Assembly: GCA_003249255.1 (NCBI GenBank)
Contig: QKJP01000008.1
Location: 1-64,000, forward strand
Source: Bacteroidales bacterium
GTDB lineage: Bacteria; Bacteroidota; Bacteroidia; Bacteroidales; Marinilabiliaceae
Length of the DNA stretch: 64,000 nt
Reading direction: 5' to 3'
Shown here one piece after another: positions 36,901-44,195 of this stretch (within the stretch, counting starts at the first letter, position 1; every line of letters starts with the position of its first letter). The translations under genes were made by a program, and so were the position numbers. Under the pieces are notes generated by a model. It ran no database searches. It saw only the letters and a program-made list of their open reading frames with translations, and was not told where the DNA came from.

Positions 36901-37732
36901 TAATGATGCAACTAAAGCACATTATAGTTTTGATGGATGGTATGATGATGAAAACTTAACAGTTTCAAAAGATACTATAAAAACCGGTTCTTATGGTGCT
37001 GTTACAGTTTATGCAAAGTGGTCTCCGGTTAATTATAAAATCAGTTACGAAACCTTTGGAGGCAAAAATCCTGATAATAATCCAGAGATGTATACTTATG
37101 AATCCGCCTCTATCACTTTCTCAGAACCAACTAAAACAGGGTATACGTTTGCGGGTTGGTATTCAGATGAAAACTTTAATGAAAAGATTACAAAATTAGA
37201 TTCAAAGTCTTCGGGAGATATTACTTTATATGCCAAATGGAACATTCAAGTTGATATTATTTGTAAGTGGGGCTATGTATTATTGGTGAGTGATTCTGAA
37301 AATCAATTAGAAGCCAATTTCCAATGGTACAAAAATGGTCAGAAAATCGATGGAGCAACAAAGGTATCCCTTGCAGGAGATAATCAAACCTTATGCGGTG
37401 AATATACTTGTGAAGTGAAATTGAAAGGCAGTTCTGAAAAATTTATGCTAGAACCGTATTCAGCTCATTTCAATTGTTCCCAACAAGCCATTAACATTTA
37501 TCCATCTATGGTAAATAAATCATCACAAATAACCGTAGAGGTGTTTTCTGAAGCGAACAATAAATTTTATACGCTTGATATGTATTCTATGAATGGTCAT
37601 AAAATAATGAGCAAACAGGTAGAGAATGAAAGTATATCTAGCGTTGATGTACCTGCTGCACCAGGGATATATATTGTTCAATTAAAGAATGTTGATGGAC
37701 TAATAAAGACTCAAAGTATAACGGTAAAATAA
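33977..37732 (+). CDS. Giant InlB-repeat surface protein 2 with GLUG motifs and T9SS sorting tail
   Basis: The 1251-residue protein begins with a signal peptide (RKLFLVVVAIFLLGDFSVGF, cleavage near AQD). GLUG motifs follow (for example IVGGFVGYIEDASTIKNSY, LGGFAGSVAGNSTISSCY), then eight InlB-like repeats. The first five use a variant FSSWNTAADGSGxSY core in place of GWY, and the last three are close to those of proteins 1 and 3. The C-terminal Cys-bearing Ig-like domain (DIICKWGYVLLVSDSENQL, LCGEYTCEVKLKG) and T9SS tail (AINIYPSMVNKSSQI ... ITVK) are close to those of the other two. A clear terminator follows the stop. It is one of three paralogs. Confidence 0.88.
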   Translation: MRKLFLVVVAIFLLGDFSVGFAQDPIVLPSLAGKGTGYEYDPYVIETINEYINFAADVNAGRDCANTYIELGADIDCTGDLRLRPIGDTSNPFKGHFDGKGYEVINIYLNSELVAGAHSGDYLGFFGKVVGAEIKNVRLSNANIVANNKSKTVAYTGGLVGAVLYEDPYGPNGGSTTISNCYVSGTVEGDNIVGGFVGYIEDASTIKNSYSSCLVLGESTLGGFAGSVAGNSTISSCYAKGVVEATNLAGGFAYKVEDSSIIKDSYSSCVVFGGSPSSFVTSITDSNNSPAEDGMITNCFYDSDFSNVADPRATGLTYTQFRNPASYPWTWASGTEDPFDLTVVNAWIAPNEGEDLTFDGGGEVTNAKGAGRPYLYWQHSKITNGPVQEDGTGKSTNKIEISIEKDASINVVERGVRTRKEGSSDWIFQNDGLTDAGVFDYQIIGLRDGGFYYVQSYFLDQNDVYHLGDMVKTELEPEYYITYNGNNNMGGSTVDDLSPYINGYDVTVLTNSFIRTGYSFLSWNTASDGTGTSYNPSEVISAISADITLYAQWSSVDYTISYNGNGSTGGSTTDSSNPYLYHADATIKANGFTRAGYSFSSWNTAADGSGTSYNPSDVYSVISDLTLYALWTAIPYTITYDGNGSTTGNTSDTGNPYIYNDVVTILPNSFIKDGYVFDSWNTNADGTGTEYAASDPHKLIDNMTLYAQWTAIDYGVIYVGNGATGGNTVDSNIYIYDDVANILANGYTRNGYTFSSWNTAADGSGVSYSSNDTYVVTGVLTLYAQWNAISYTIAYDGNKSTAGNTDDSNVYIYDDLATILTNGFIYPGYSFMEWNTAADGSGIRYLPSESLTIDGDLILYAIWDITEDDNYDINYRLYNGVNDSRNLTSYNVETDVTLYNPSKGGYTFGGWFAEEDSITRVDKIALGSVGDTTLHAAWYIHDINNVYAIEYILNGGTNDVANPETYTVESDTIVFNDATKAHYSFDGWYDDENLTVSKDTIKTGSYGAVTVYAKWSPVNYKISYETFGGKNPDNNPEMYTYESASITFSEPTKTGYTFAGWYSDENFNEKITKLDSKSSGDITLYAKWNIQVDIICKWGYVLLVSDSENQLEANFQWYKNGQKIDGATKVSLAGDNQTLCGEYTCEVKLKGSSEKFMLEPYSAHFNCSQQAINIYPSMVNKSSQITVEVFSEANNKFYTLDMYSMNGHKIMSKQVENESISSVDVPAAPGIYIVQLKNVDGLIKTQSITVK

Positions 37733-37755
37733 AATTAGATTGAATGTTGAAATTA

Positions 37756-37785
37756 AAACTCCGCCAAAAAGGCGGAGTTTTTTTG
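37756..37785 (+). terminator. Terminator after InlB-repeat gene 2
   Basis: Stem AAACTCCGCC / GGCGGAGTTT with a 5-nt A loop and a T tract. Confidence 0.9.
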
Positions 37786-37874
37786 TTAATAACATAAATA
37801 TAGGGGTTATGAAGTAGGGTATAAGGCTTCTTAAGAGTCAATTGTATACAATCAACCAATTTAACTTTTTAATC

Positions 37875-40800
37875 ATGCCTAGGAATGTTGTATTTCGGAA
37901 TTTAGTTTTTCTATTATTTATTGTTTCCCTTAATGCTTTTGCAGCATCAAAACCATTATTAAGTGGGGGTTCAGGATCAAGTGGGGATCCATGGCAAATT
38001 AGTTCAACACGTGATTGGGAGGATTTCGCAATCGCAGTTAAAGATGGCCATGATTATTCAGGAGAATTTTTGGTTTTAACGTCTGACTTGGATTTTATCG
38101 GAAATTCAACTGGAAATCTTCTGCCGGTTGGTTCAGAAGCCAATCCTTTTAAGGGAACCATTTCCGGATTATATGAGGGTAATCAATATTCAATTCAGAA
38201 TTTTTACCAGAATATTGATGTTATAACCACAGCTGAATATAATCACTGGGGTGTGTTTGGTTACATTGATGGGGCACAGTTACGAAATATTCATGTTTCT
38301 AATGTGAAAATTTTAGGTTATAGTTTTGTTGGTGGACTCGTAGGAGTAGCAAAGGCGAGTACAATAACAAACAGCTATGTTTCCGGTTATGTATTTGGAA
38401 ATGATAAATTAGGTGGTTTTATTGGTCGCGCAGAAGCTTCTACTCAAATAAGCAATTCTTATGCCTCTACCTTGGTTAAAGGAAATAGTATCGTTGGTGG
38501 ATTTATTGGCGAATTAGTTGGTAGCTCTGTAATTACTAACTGCTATGTAAATGGTGGTGTGGATGGTGGTAGTAACGGTAGCGGGTTTGTGTATGCCATG
38601 GATGCCAATAGCCAGGTAAATACATCCTATTCGATAGCAACAGTATATGGCAAAACCAGTGCGTCAACAAATGCTGCTTTTGCCTACGAAAACCAAGGGA
38701 AAATTACCAATTGCTTGTTTAATACCGATGTCACTACCGCAAATGATAAATATGCGAGTGGACTAAGTAGTGAAGAATTAGAAAACTCAACAAATTATGG
38801 TGGTTGGGATGCCGTTTGGGGGAATTCTGATGATGCACCATGGATTCAACCGGAATCGGTTAATTCACAACGTCCATATATGTATTGGCAATCTGCCATC
38901 ATTACCAATGGTGACGTCATAAATAATGTGATCAACATTACCATTACGATTATAAACTCCAACATTGGAATTGTAGAGCGAGGAGTTCGAACAATGCCGG
39001 AAAATGGTAGCGAATGGACCAACCAATTTGATGGTAAAACTTCGGCCGGAAACTTTGATTATTCGATCACAGGTATTAACGAAGCTGGTGTTTATTATGT
39101 ACAACCCTACTTTTTAGGCGATAATGGTATTACCTATTTGGGAACGGTCGTTAAGACTAGCTTAATACCTGATTTGTCTATTCGTTATGATGGTAATCAG
39201 GCTACTAGCGGAAACACAGTAGATAATAACAATCCGTATCTTAATAATAAAGAAGTTGGCATTCTTCCAAATGGATTTTTGCGCCAAGGATATTCTTTTA
39301 GTGGGTGGAATAATAAAATAGATGGATCAGGTATTGATTTTCCGGTAAGTTCAACCCTTATAATAACAAGTGATACTGTTTTGTATGCACAATGGTCAAT
39401 CCTAGATTATGATATTATTTATCATTTAAATGGAGGCCAAAATGCCACTAATCCCACTAACCCTACCCAATATACTATAGAGGATGAAATTCATTTGCAA
39501 AATCCTTCCAAGCCGGGTTATTCCTTCCGAAGCTGGTACATGGATGAAGCCATGGAAAATAACCCCATATCGACCATTGTGGAAGGCACAAGCGGAGAAC
39601 TAAATTTATACGCCAAATGGTACATCGATCCTATTGTAAATACTTACAAACTTAATTATGTGACTAATGGGGGTGTACTTCCTCCAAATCCAACCGTTGA
39701 GTTTAACGTAGAAACACCCACTTTTAGTTTAGTTACACCCACCCGGCCAGGTTATACTTTTGATGGCTGGTACACAGATGATGTGACTTTCTTAAATTCC
39801 ATTACCGAAATAGAGCAAGGTACCGTTAAAAGTGTTACTGTTTATGCCAAATGGTACATTCATCCCGTAGATAATATTTATAAGATCAACTATGAATTAG
39901 AGGGAGGAATTGCTGATCCTGTAAATATTCCGCTTAATGATCCTTTAAATCCTACTCAATACCATGTTGAAACTTCTGATATTACACTTTTGCCACCATC
40001 ACGTGAGGGATATTCATTTGAAGGATGGTATAGTGAAGCAGGCTTTGAGAATAAAATAACCATGATTAAGCAGGGATCTGTTGGTGATACTACGTTGTAT
40101 GCAAAATGGCTTATTGGTGATTATTATACCATATCTTATCAATTGGATGGGGGTAATAACCATCCGGATAACATCACACTTTATGATGTGTCGACTGAAA
40201 CATTCACCTTTTATGAGCCCAATAAAATTGGTTATTCTTTTGAGGGATGGTATGGAGATGCTGCGAAGTCTATTAGTGTTACCGATCTATCTAAAGGCTC
40301 AACTCAGGATACAACACTTTATGCCAATTGGGAGATAAGACCTGAGAATTATTATACCATCGATTACGTGCTTAATGAAGGGAGTAATCCCGGCAATAGA
40401 ACGACCTATAACATAGAAGATAGCTTTACGTTATTACCATCCGAAAAAAATGGCTATACCTTTGGTGGTTGGTTTAAAGAAGCTGATTTCTCAGGGGATT
40501 CTATCGGTGAAATTGTTGCCGGTACCTATGGCGATCTGAATTTGCATGCTTATTTTTACATTCATCCTATTCATAATGTTTACTCCATTACTTATCATTT
40601 AAATGGTGGTGTAAATAATAATGCAAATCCATCTTCTTTTAATGTCGAATCTGAAACCATTCTTTTAGATCCGGCCGGACGCACTGGTTATACCTTTGGA
40701 GGTTGGTATTACGAACCTGATTTTTCAGGCGATGTGGTTACTTCAATACCCAAAGGAACCTTTGGACATGTTGATTTATATGCACAATGGGTTTTGACTC

Positions 40801-42872
40801 CCGATAATGATTATGTAATAACTTATGAATTGTTTGATGGAGATAATGATCCTTTAAATCCTGAAAAGTATAACATCGAAACTGAAACCATCATCTTTAA
40901 CCCGGCTTCGAAAAGAGGCTACAGTTTTGGTGGATGGTTCAGGGATGCCAATTACGTGTTTGATATTGCCGGTATAGAGAAAGGTTCGGTAGGAGATACA
41001 ACTGTTTATGCCAATTGGTATATTCATCCGGATTTTGATGTTTATGATATCAATTACGAATTAAATGGAGGTGAAAATCACACACAAAATCCTACCAAAT
41101 ACGATGTAGAAACAGAAGTGAAATTTGAAAATCCGACAAAACCCGGATATACTTTCTCAGCATGGTATGGCGATGAGGATAAAAAAATAAAAGTTTCACA
41201 AATCGCATTGGGCTCAGTAGGGGATACAACCGTTTATGCCGACTGGTTCATTCATCCGGAATACAATGTTTATGCTATCAATTACGAATTAAATGGAGGA
41301 TTGAATAGCCTTAATAATCCTACCAAATACGATGTAGAAACAGAAGTGAAATTCGAAAATCCAACAAAACCCGGATATACCTTCTCAGCATGGTATGGCG
41401 ATGAGGATAAAAAAATAAAAGTTTCACAAATCGCATTGGGCTCAGTAGGGGATACCACTGTTTATGCCGATTGGTACATTCATCCGGATTACAATGTTTA
41501 TGCTATCGATTATGAATTAAATGGAGGTGTGAATAGTCTTAAAAATCCTACCAAATACGACGTAGAAACAGAAGTGAAATTTGAAAATCCAACAAAACCC
41601 GGATATACCTTCTCAGCATGGTATGGCGATGAGGATAAGAAAATAGAAATATCACAAATCGCATTGGGCTCAGTAGGGGATACAATTGTTTATGCCGATT
41701 GGTACATTCATCCGGATTACAATGTTTATGCTATCAATTACGAATTAAATGGTGGTGATAATCACTCACAAAATCCTTCACAATACAATGTGGAGACAGA
41801 GGTGATCTTAAAGCAACCAAGCAAAACGGGTTATACATTTTCTGCGTGGTATGCAGATGAAGATAGGACCATTGAAGTTGCGAAAATTGCTTTGGGTTCG
41901 GTGGGGGATACAACTGTGTTTGCAGGATGGTACATTCATGATCGATATAATAATTATGCGATTAATTATGTTTTAAATGGTGGCGAAAATCATAAGGATA
42001 ATCCATCTACATATAATATTGAATCTAAAACGATTGAATTTAAAGAACCAACCAAGGAACATTATGTTTTTGGAGGTTGGTATTTGGATGATAAATTCAC
42101 CCAAAAAACAGAATCTATTCTAACCGGATCACATGGCGAAGTAACCGTTTATGCCAAATGGACTCCTGAAGATTACAACTTAATTTACCATTTAGATGGC
42201 GGTGAAAACCATAAAGATAACCCGGACGAAATCCATATTGAAACACCGGATATTGAATTGAAGGAACCTGTTAAGCCTGGCTATACCTTTGAAGGCTGGT
42301 TTACGGATGATACTTTTGAAGATGTCATTGAAGTAATTGTTTCAGGTGCCACAGAATCAATACAACTATTTGCCAAGTGGAACATTGATATAGACATTAT
42401 TTGTAAGTGGGGCTATGTATTGTTAGTTAATGATCCAAGTAATGAATTAAAGCCGGAATTTCAGTGGTATAAAGACGGTGTGCCTCTGGCAGATGCTAAT
42501 CAGGTAAGTTATTCCAATTCAGATAAGAAGCTTTGTGGAACTTATACCTGTGAAGTTTCATTAAAAGCTACGAATGAAAAGTTTATGCTAAAACCAGTAG
42601 TATCTCATTTTAACTGTGAGACTCAGATGATTAATGTATATCCTTCGATTGTGGATAAATCATCTCCAATCACTTTAGAATTATTTTCAGGAGAGAATAA
42701 CAAATCCTACAATCTCGAGTTGTATTCAATGAATGGTGTTAAGATCATTTCGCAAAGCTTTGAAAATGGAGGAGTATATAATCTGAAATCACCCAATGAA
42801 CCGGGATTTTATATTCTACACTTAAGTGATGAAAAGGGACTAATTAAACGGCAAACAATTTCAGTTAAATAA
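37875..42872 (+). CDS. Giant InlB-repeat surface protein 3 with GLUG motifs and T9SS sorting tail
   Basis: From ATG 37875 (MPRNVVFRNLVFLLFIVSLN, a signal peptide with cleavage near AFA) the protein has about 1665 residues; ATG 37842 would add 11 residues before it. GLUG motifs occupy about 120-300 (FVGGLVGVAKASTITNSYVS). Fourteen InlB-like repeats follow with GWY/AWY cores. Three neighbouring repeats (41043-41726) are nearly identical. The C-terminal Cys domain (DIICKWGYVLLVNDPSNEL, LCGTYTCEV) and T9SS tail (MINVYPSIVDKSSPI ... ISVK) match the paralogs. Likely a long, flexible adhesin secreted by T9SS. Confidence 0.88.
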   Translation: MPRNVVFRNLVFLLFIVSLNAFAASKPLLSGGSGSSGDPWQISSTRDWEDFAIAVKDGHDYSGEFLVLTSDLDFIGNSTGNLLPVGSEANPFKGTISGLYEGNQYSIQNFYQNIDVITTAEYNHWGVFGYIDGAQLRNIHVSNVKILGYSFVGGLVGVAKASTITNSYVSGYVFGNDKLGGFIGRAEASTQISNSYASTLVKGNSIVGGFIGELVGSSVITNCYVNGGVDGGSNGSGFVYAMDANSQVNTSYSIATVYGKTSASTNAAFAYENQGKITNCLFNTDVTTANDKYASGLSSEELENSTNYGGWDAVWGNSDDAPWIQPESVNSQRPYMYWQSAIITNGDVINNVINITITIINSNIGIVERGVRTMPENGSEWTNQFDGKTSAGNFDYSITGINEAGVYYVQPYFLGDNGITYLGTVVKTSLIPDLSIRYDGNQATSGNTVDNNNPYLNNKEVGILPNGFLRQGYSFSGWNNKIDGSGIDFPVSSTLIITSDTVLYAQWSILDYDIIYHLNGGQNATNPTNPTQYTIEDEIHLQNPSKPGYSFRSWYMDEAMENNPISTIVEGTSGELNLYAKWYIDPIVNTYKLNYVTNGGVLPPNPTVEFNVETPTFSLVTPTRPGYTFDGWYTDDVTFLNSITEIEQGTVKSVTVYAKWYIHPVDNIYKINYELEGGIADPVNIPLNDPLNPTQYHVETSDITLLPPSREGYSFEGWYSEAGFENKITMIKQGSVGDTTLYAKWLIGDYYTISYQLDGGNNHPDNITLYDVSTETFTFYEPNKIGYSFEGWYGDAAKSISVTDLSKGSTQDTTLYANWEIRPENYYTIDYVLNEGSNPGNRTTYNIEDSFTLLPSEKNGYTFGGWFKEADFSGDSIGEIVAGTYGDLNLHAYFYIHPIHNVYSITYHLNGGVNNNANPSSFNVESETILLDPAGRTGYTFGGWYYEPDFSGDVVTSIPKGTFGHVDLYAQWVLTPDNDYVITYELFDGDNDPLNPEKYNIETETIIFNPASKRGYSFGGWFRDANYVFDIAGIEKGSVGDTTVYANWYIHPDFDVYDINYELNGGENHTQNPTKYDVETEVKFENPTKPGYTFSAWYGDEDKKIKVSQIALGSVGDTTVYADWFIHPEYNVYAINYELNGGLNSLNNPTKYDVETEVKFENPTKPGYTFSAWYGDEDKKIKVSQIALGSVGDTTVYADWYIHPDYNVYAIDYELNGGVNSLKNPTKYDVETEVKFENPTKPGYTFSAWYGDEDKKIEISQIALGSVGDTIVYADWYIHPDYNVYAINYELNGGDNHSQNPSQYNVETEVILKQPSKTGYTFSAWYADEDRTIEVAKIALGSVGDTTVFAGWYIHDRYNNYAINYVLNGGENHKDNPSTYNIESKTIEFKEPTKEHYVFGGWYLDDKFTQKTESILTGSHGEVTVYAKWTPEDYNLIYHLDGGENHKDNPDEIHIETPDIELKEPVKPGYTFEGWFTDDTFEDVIEVIVSGATESIQLFAKWNIDIDIICKWGYVLLVNDPSNELKPEFQWYKDGVPLADANQVSYSNSDKKLCGTYTCEVSLKATNEKFMLKPVVSHFNCETQMINVYPSIVDKSSPITLELFSGENNKSYNLELYSMNGVKIISQSFENGGVYNLKSPNEPGFYILHLSDEKGLIKRQTISVK
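41043..41726 (+). repeat. Tandem 228-bp coding repeats inside InlB-repeat gene 3
   Basis: Three units start at 41043, 41271 and 41499, and a diverged fourth at 41727; spacing is exactly 228 bp (76 codons). Units share long nearly identical stretches, for example the block encoding KYDVETEVKFENPTKPGYTF, and differ at few positions. This indicates recent duplication. Confidence 0.85.
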
Positions 42873-42890
42873 AATTATGGCGGTAGGTAG

Positions 42891-43157
42891 TTAAATACTT
42901 ATCAATAGTAAGCTTGCGTTAGCATCAAAGATGCGGTGGGATTAAGCATAGCCTGAAGGGCTATCAATATCATGGCATGATAGTGTTAGCGCCAACGGTG
43001 CGTAGTCTTAATCACACGACTACGCACCGTTGGCGCTTAAATAAAACCGCTGATTAATATCCCAGCCCTTACAGGCTAGGCTTTGGGATATCGCCCACTT
43101 TGGGGTTTTTTTAGATTTTTGCAGAAGTGTATGTACTTATTTACTGACCTCAATAAA
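42891..43157 (-). repeat. Dispersed inverted element, copy 2, with palindromic core
   Basis: Reverse-complement counterpart of the segment at 33577-33728. It shares AAATACTTATCAATAGTAAG, GCGTTAGCATCAAAGATGCG, TATCCCAGCCCTTACAGGCT and TTTGGGATATCGCCCACTTT. It carries an extra central part of about 115 bp with strong palindromes. It starts 18 bp after the third giant gene, so it may also affect its transcript end. Confidence 0.8.
42989..43036. repeat. Perfect 19-bp hairpin (REP-like) within element copy 2
   Basis: Arms GCGCCAACGGTGCGTAGTC (42989-43007) and its exact complement (43018-43036) enclose a 10-nt loop. A second palindrome TATCATGGCATGATA lies just upstream (42968-42982). The structure resembles REP-type sequences mobilised by RAYT transposases (inference). 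Confidence 0.75.
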
Positions 43158-43214
43158 ATTAAAAGCCGCATAGTGGTTACCAACAATAATTAGTTACATT
43201 CAACAAATAGGTAA

Positions 43215-43334
43215 CGTGCCCAGGAAAATGCTTCGGCCAGTGAAGAATTAGCCTCAGGTGCAGCGGAACTTGCCGACCAGGCAGATCAATTACGTGAAGT
43301 CATTTCTTTCTTTAAAGTAGAAACTATTAATAAA
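43215..43334 (+). pseudogene. C-terminal fossil of a methyl-accepting chemotaxis protein
   Basis: After a stop at 43212-43214, the frame reads RAQENASASEELASGAAELA, then DQADQLREVISFFKVE. This is the characteristic C-terminal end of methyl-accepting chemotaxis proteins (NASASEELASSAEEL ... FFKV). Only about 35 codons remain; sensor, HAMP and the signalling hairpin are gone and the frame runs into the next terminator. It lies 57 bp after the dispersed element, which may mark the deletion junction. Confidence 0.75.
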
Positions 43335-43358
43335 AAAGGAGATCTTTCGATCTCCTTT
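43335..43358. terminator. Terminator at the convergent junction
   Basis: Stem AAAGGAGAT / ATCTCCTTT with loop CTTTCG. On the minus strand it is followed by a T tract, so it ends the TPR gene transcript; it may also have served the former chemotaxis gene. Confidence 0.8.
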
Positions 43359-43364
43359 CTATAT

Positions 43365-43880
43365 TTAAATCCTCTTCAACATAAATTCCAATTCTCTGCG
43401 ATGATCTTGTAAAATTTTCTGGTCATCCAGCTTTTTACTTTCATTCAGGTAACGAATGGCTTGCTTTTTTTGGCGTTTGGCTAGGGCAATGTTAGCCAAG
43501 CTAAGGTTTGCCATGGCACGGTCGTTTCTCATACGCAAACCGGTCGAAAGGGCTTTTTTAAGGTATCTATCAGCTTTAGAAAATTGCTGTAATTGAGTCA
43601 TGGTTAAGCCCATTAGATAATAATAATAAGCCTCTTGGCTGCTTATCATATTTTCCGGATGTTTTATGGAGTTTAATATTTTCTCAGCTTTTTCGAAATT
43701 GTTTTTTCTAACGAAAAAGAAAGCCAATAAATTTCTTTCATTTCTAAAGTGAAATAGAATCGTTAAAAGCGAAATGAAAAAGGTAAGGCTTCCCCAGCCT
43801 GCATACCCATAAATGAAAAGTGCAGTAGTTCCAATAACGCCTATACCTGCAATAATTAATCGAATATTTTTATTAATCAT
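43365..43880 (-). CDS. TPR-repeat membrane protein
   Basis: I use the ATG at 43880 (MINKNIRLIIAGIGVIGTTA); a longer frame from 43907 adds nine residues with no clear purpose. The protein of about 171 residues has two N-terminal membrane segments (IRLIIAGIGVIGTTALFIYG and SLTFFISLLTILF), then soluble TPR-like helices (FEKAEKILNSIK, YYYYLMGLTMTQLQQFSKAD, NLSLANIALAKRQKKQAIRY). It probably faces the cytoplasm as a scaffold. I do not recognise a named ortholog. Confidence 0.75.
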   Translation of the reverse strand: MINKNIRLIIAGIGVIGTTALFIYGYAGWGSLTFFISLLTILFHFRNERNLLAFFFVRKNNFEKAEKILNSIKHPENMISSQEAYYYYLMGLTMTQLQQFSKADRYLKKALSTGLRMRNDRAMANLSLANIALAKRQKKQAIRYLNESKKLDDQKILQDHRRELEFMLKRI

Positions 43881-44134
43881 GATTGTTTGATTTTTTCCCA
43901 GGCACAAAACAAGTATTTCAAATTGATGATTTCAAATTTATTGGTCATTTATTTGTGATATTAATGTTTTTTTTCCGCTAGGCGATCAACTGTTGATTCA
44001 ATTTAGCCTAAAGAGAGGAAATTAATTTTGCTTTTATCTGAATTTGGTCCTTTGTCAGATTTCGATATCGTAAAGCACACAACCTCTAATACTAATTATT
44101 ATTTTGACATAGCTAGGACTAAAGTTTAAACGAA

Positions 44135-44164
44135 AAGAGGATGTCCTTCACCGAACATCCTCTT
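44135..44164 (-). terminator. Terminator of the CBM6/Big_2 gene
   Basis: Arms AAGAGGATGT and ACATCCTCTT with a 10-nt loop, followed on the minus strand by a short T-rich tract. Confidence 0.75.
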
Positions 44165-44195
44165 ATTAGATTTACCCAAATACAATTACTAATAC

